Origin: an uncultured Clostridia bacterium
GTDB lineage: Bacteria > Bacillota > Clostridia > Christensenellales > Borkfalkiaceae
Assembly (NCBI GenBank): GCA_947175325.1
Contig: CAMWME010000001.1
Coordinates: forward strand, 206,740 to 270,739
DNA: 64,000 bases
Direction of reading: 5' to 3'
Shown: positions 63,952-64,000 of the stretch, piece after piece
Layout: every line of letters starts with the position of its first letter
How positions within the stretch are numbered: the stretch's first letter is position 1
The notes under the pieces: model-generated
Seen by the model: only the letters and a program-made list of their open reading frames with translations
Told to the model about the DNA's origin: nothing
Database searches by the model: none
Translations under genes and position numbers: made by a program

Positions 63952-64000
63952 CGGCGTTCTAATATAAAAAAAAGAGGTTTTTTAAATAAAGTAAGTGTGT

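Overview
The window reads as a chromosomal contig from an anaerobic, spore-forming member of the Clostridia (Bacillota). The supports are the spoIIAA-spoIIAB-sigF operon, the SCIFF peptide/maturase pair scfA-scfB inside the yajC-secDF neighbourhood, hemZ next to a metallo-hydrolase, relA and recJ, an E-type pyruvate kinase without a C-terminal PEP-utiliser domain, and AGGAGG-type ribosome binding sites. A gut Christensenellales-like lineage is a reasonable guess, but the sequence alone does not fix genus or species. No rRNA, phage, insertion sequence, CRISPR array or replication origin is visible.

Layout. 1-1.7 kb: a TetR regulator driving a drug-efflux-type ABC ATPase (cut by the left edge), with two abutting perfect 16-bp palindromes over its promoter, and a small XRE regulator. 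1.75-2.1 kb: RNase P RNA. 2.2-4.0 kb: a small membrane protein and pyruvate kinase. 4.0-24.8 kb: one 20-kb minus-strand operon, the most distinctive part of the window. It encodes a large GLUG-type lipoprotein, a 2,518-residue cell-surface subtilase with BspA-type leucine-rich repeats and an unusual Gly/Cys C-terminal anchor, a second surface lipoprotein, a complete oligopeptide ABC importer (OppA, B, C, D, F) and a small membrane protein. The proposed logic is proteolysis at the cell surface coupled to peptide uptake. 25.1-33.3 kb: two FAD oxidoreductases, a ferritin-like protein, then uvrB-uvrA. 33.4-35.9 kb: rpsO and pnp. 36-53.4 kb: hemZ, metallo-hydrolase, relA, recJ, secF, secD, scfB, scfA, a TIGR04086 membrane protein, yajC, tgt, queA, ruvB, ruvA, ruvC and an aminotransferase, all on the minus strand. 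53.5-56.4 kb: a DUF3592 protein, the sporulation sigma-F operon and an MBL-fold hydrolase. 56.5-57.2 kb: five tRNA genes ending in a terminator and a structured repeat that copies the 3' end of the last tRNA. 57.2-63.9 kb: single genes for a lipoprotein, TspO, an M28 peptidase, a DUF6485 protein, an acyltransferase, ferritin, a flavin reductase and a geranylgeranyl-reductase-like flavoprotein.

Cross-cutting observations. At least five genes (XRE, uvrB, ruvC, DUF3592, acyltransferase) have a sigma-A-like promoter whose -10 box lies only 6-10 nt before the start codon, with no Shine-Dalgarno sequence, which suggests leaderless or near-leaderless mRNAs. The yajC-to-scfB stretch is punctuated by hairpins, one of which places the downstream ribosome binding site inside a terminator stem. 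Three of the five tRNAs carry non-Watson-Crick pairs in the acceptor or T stem.
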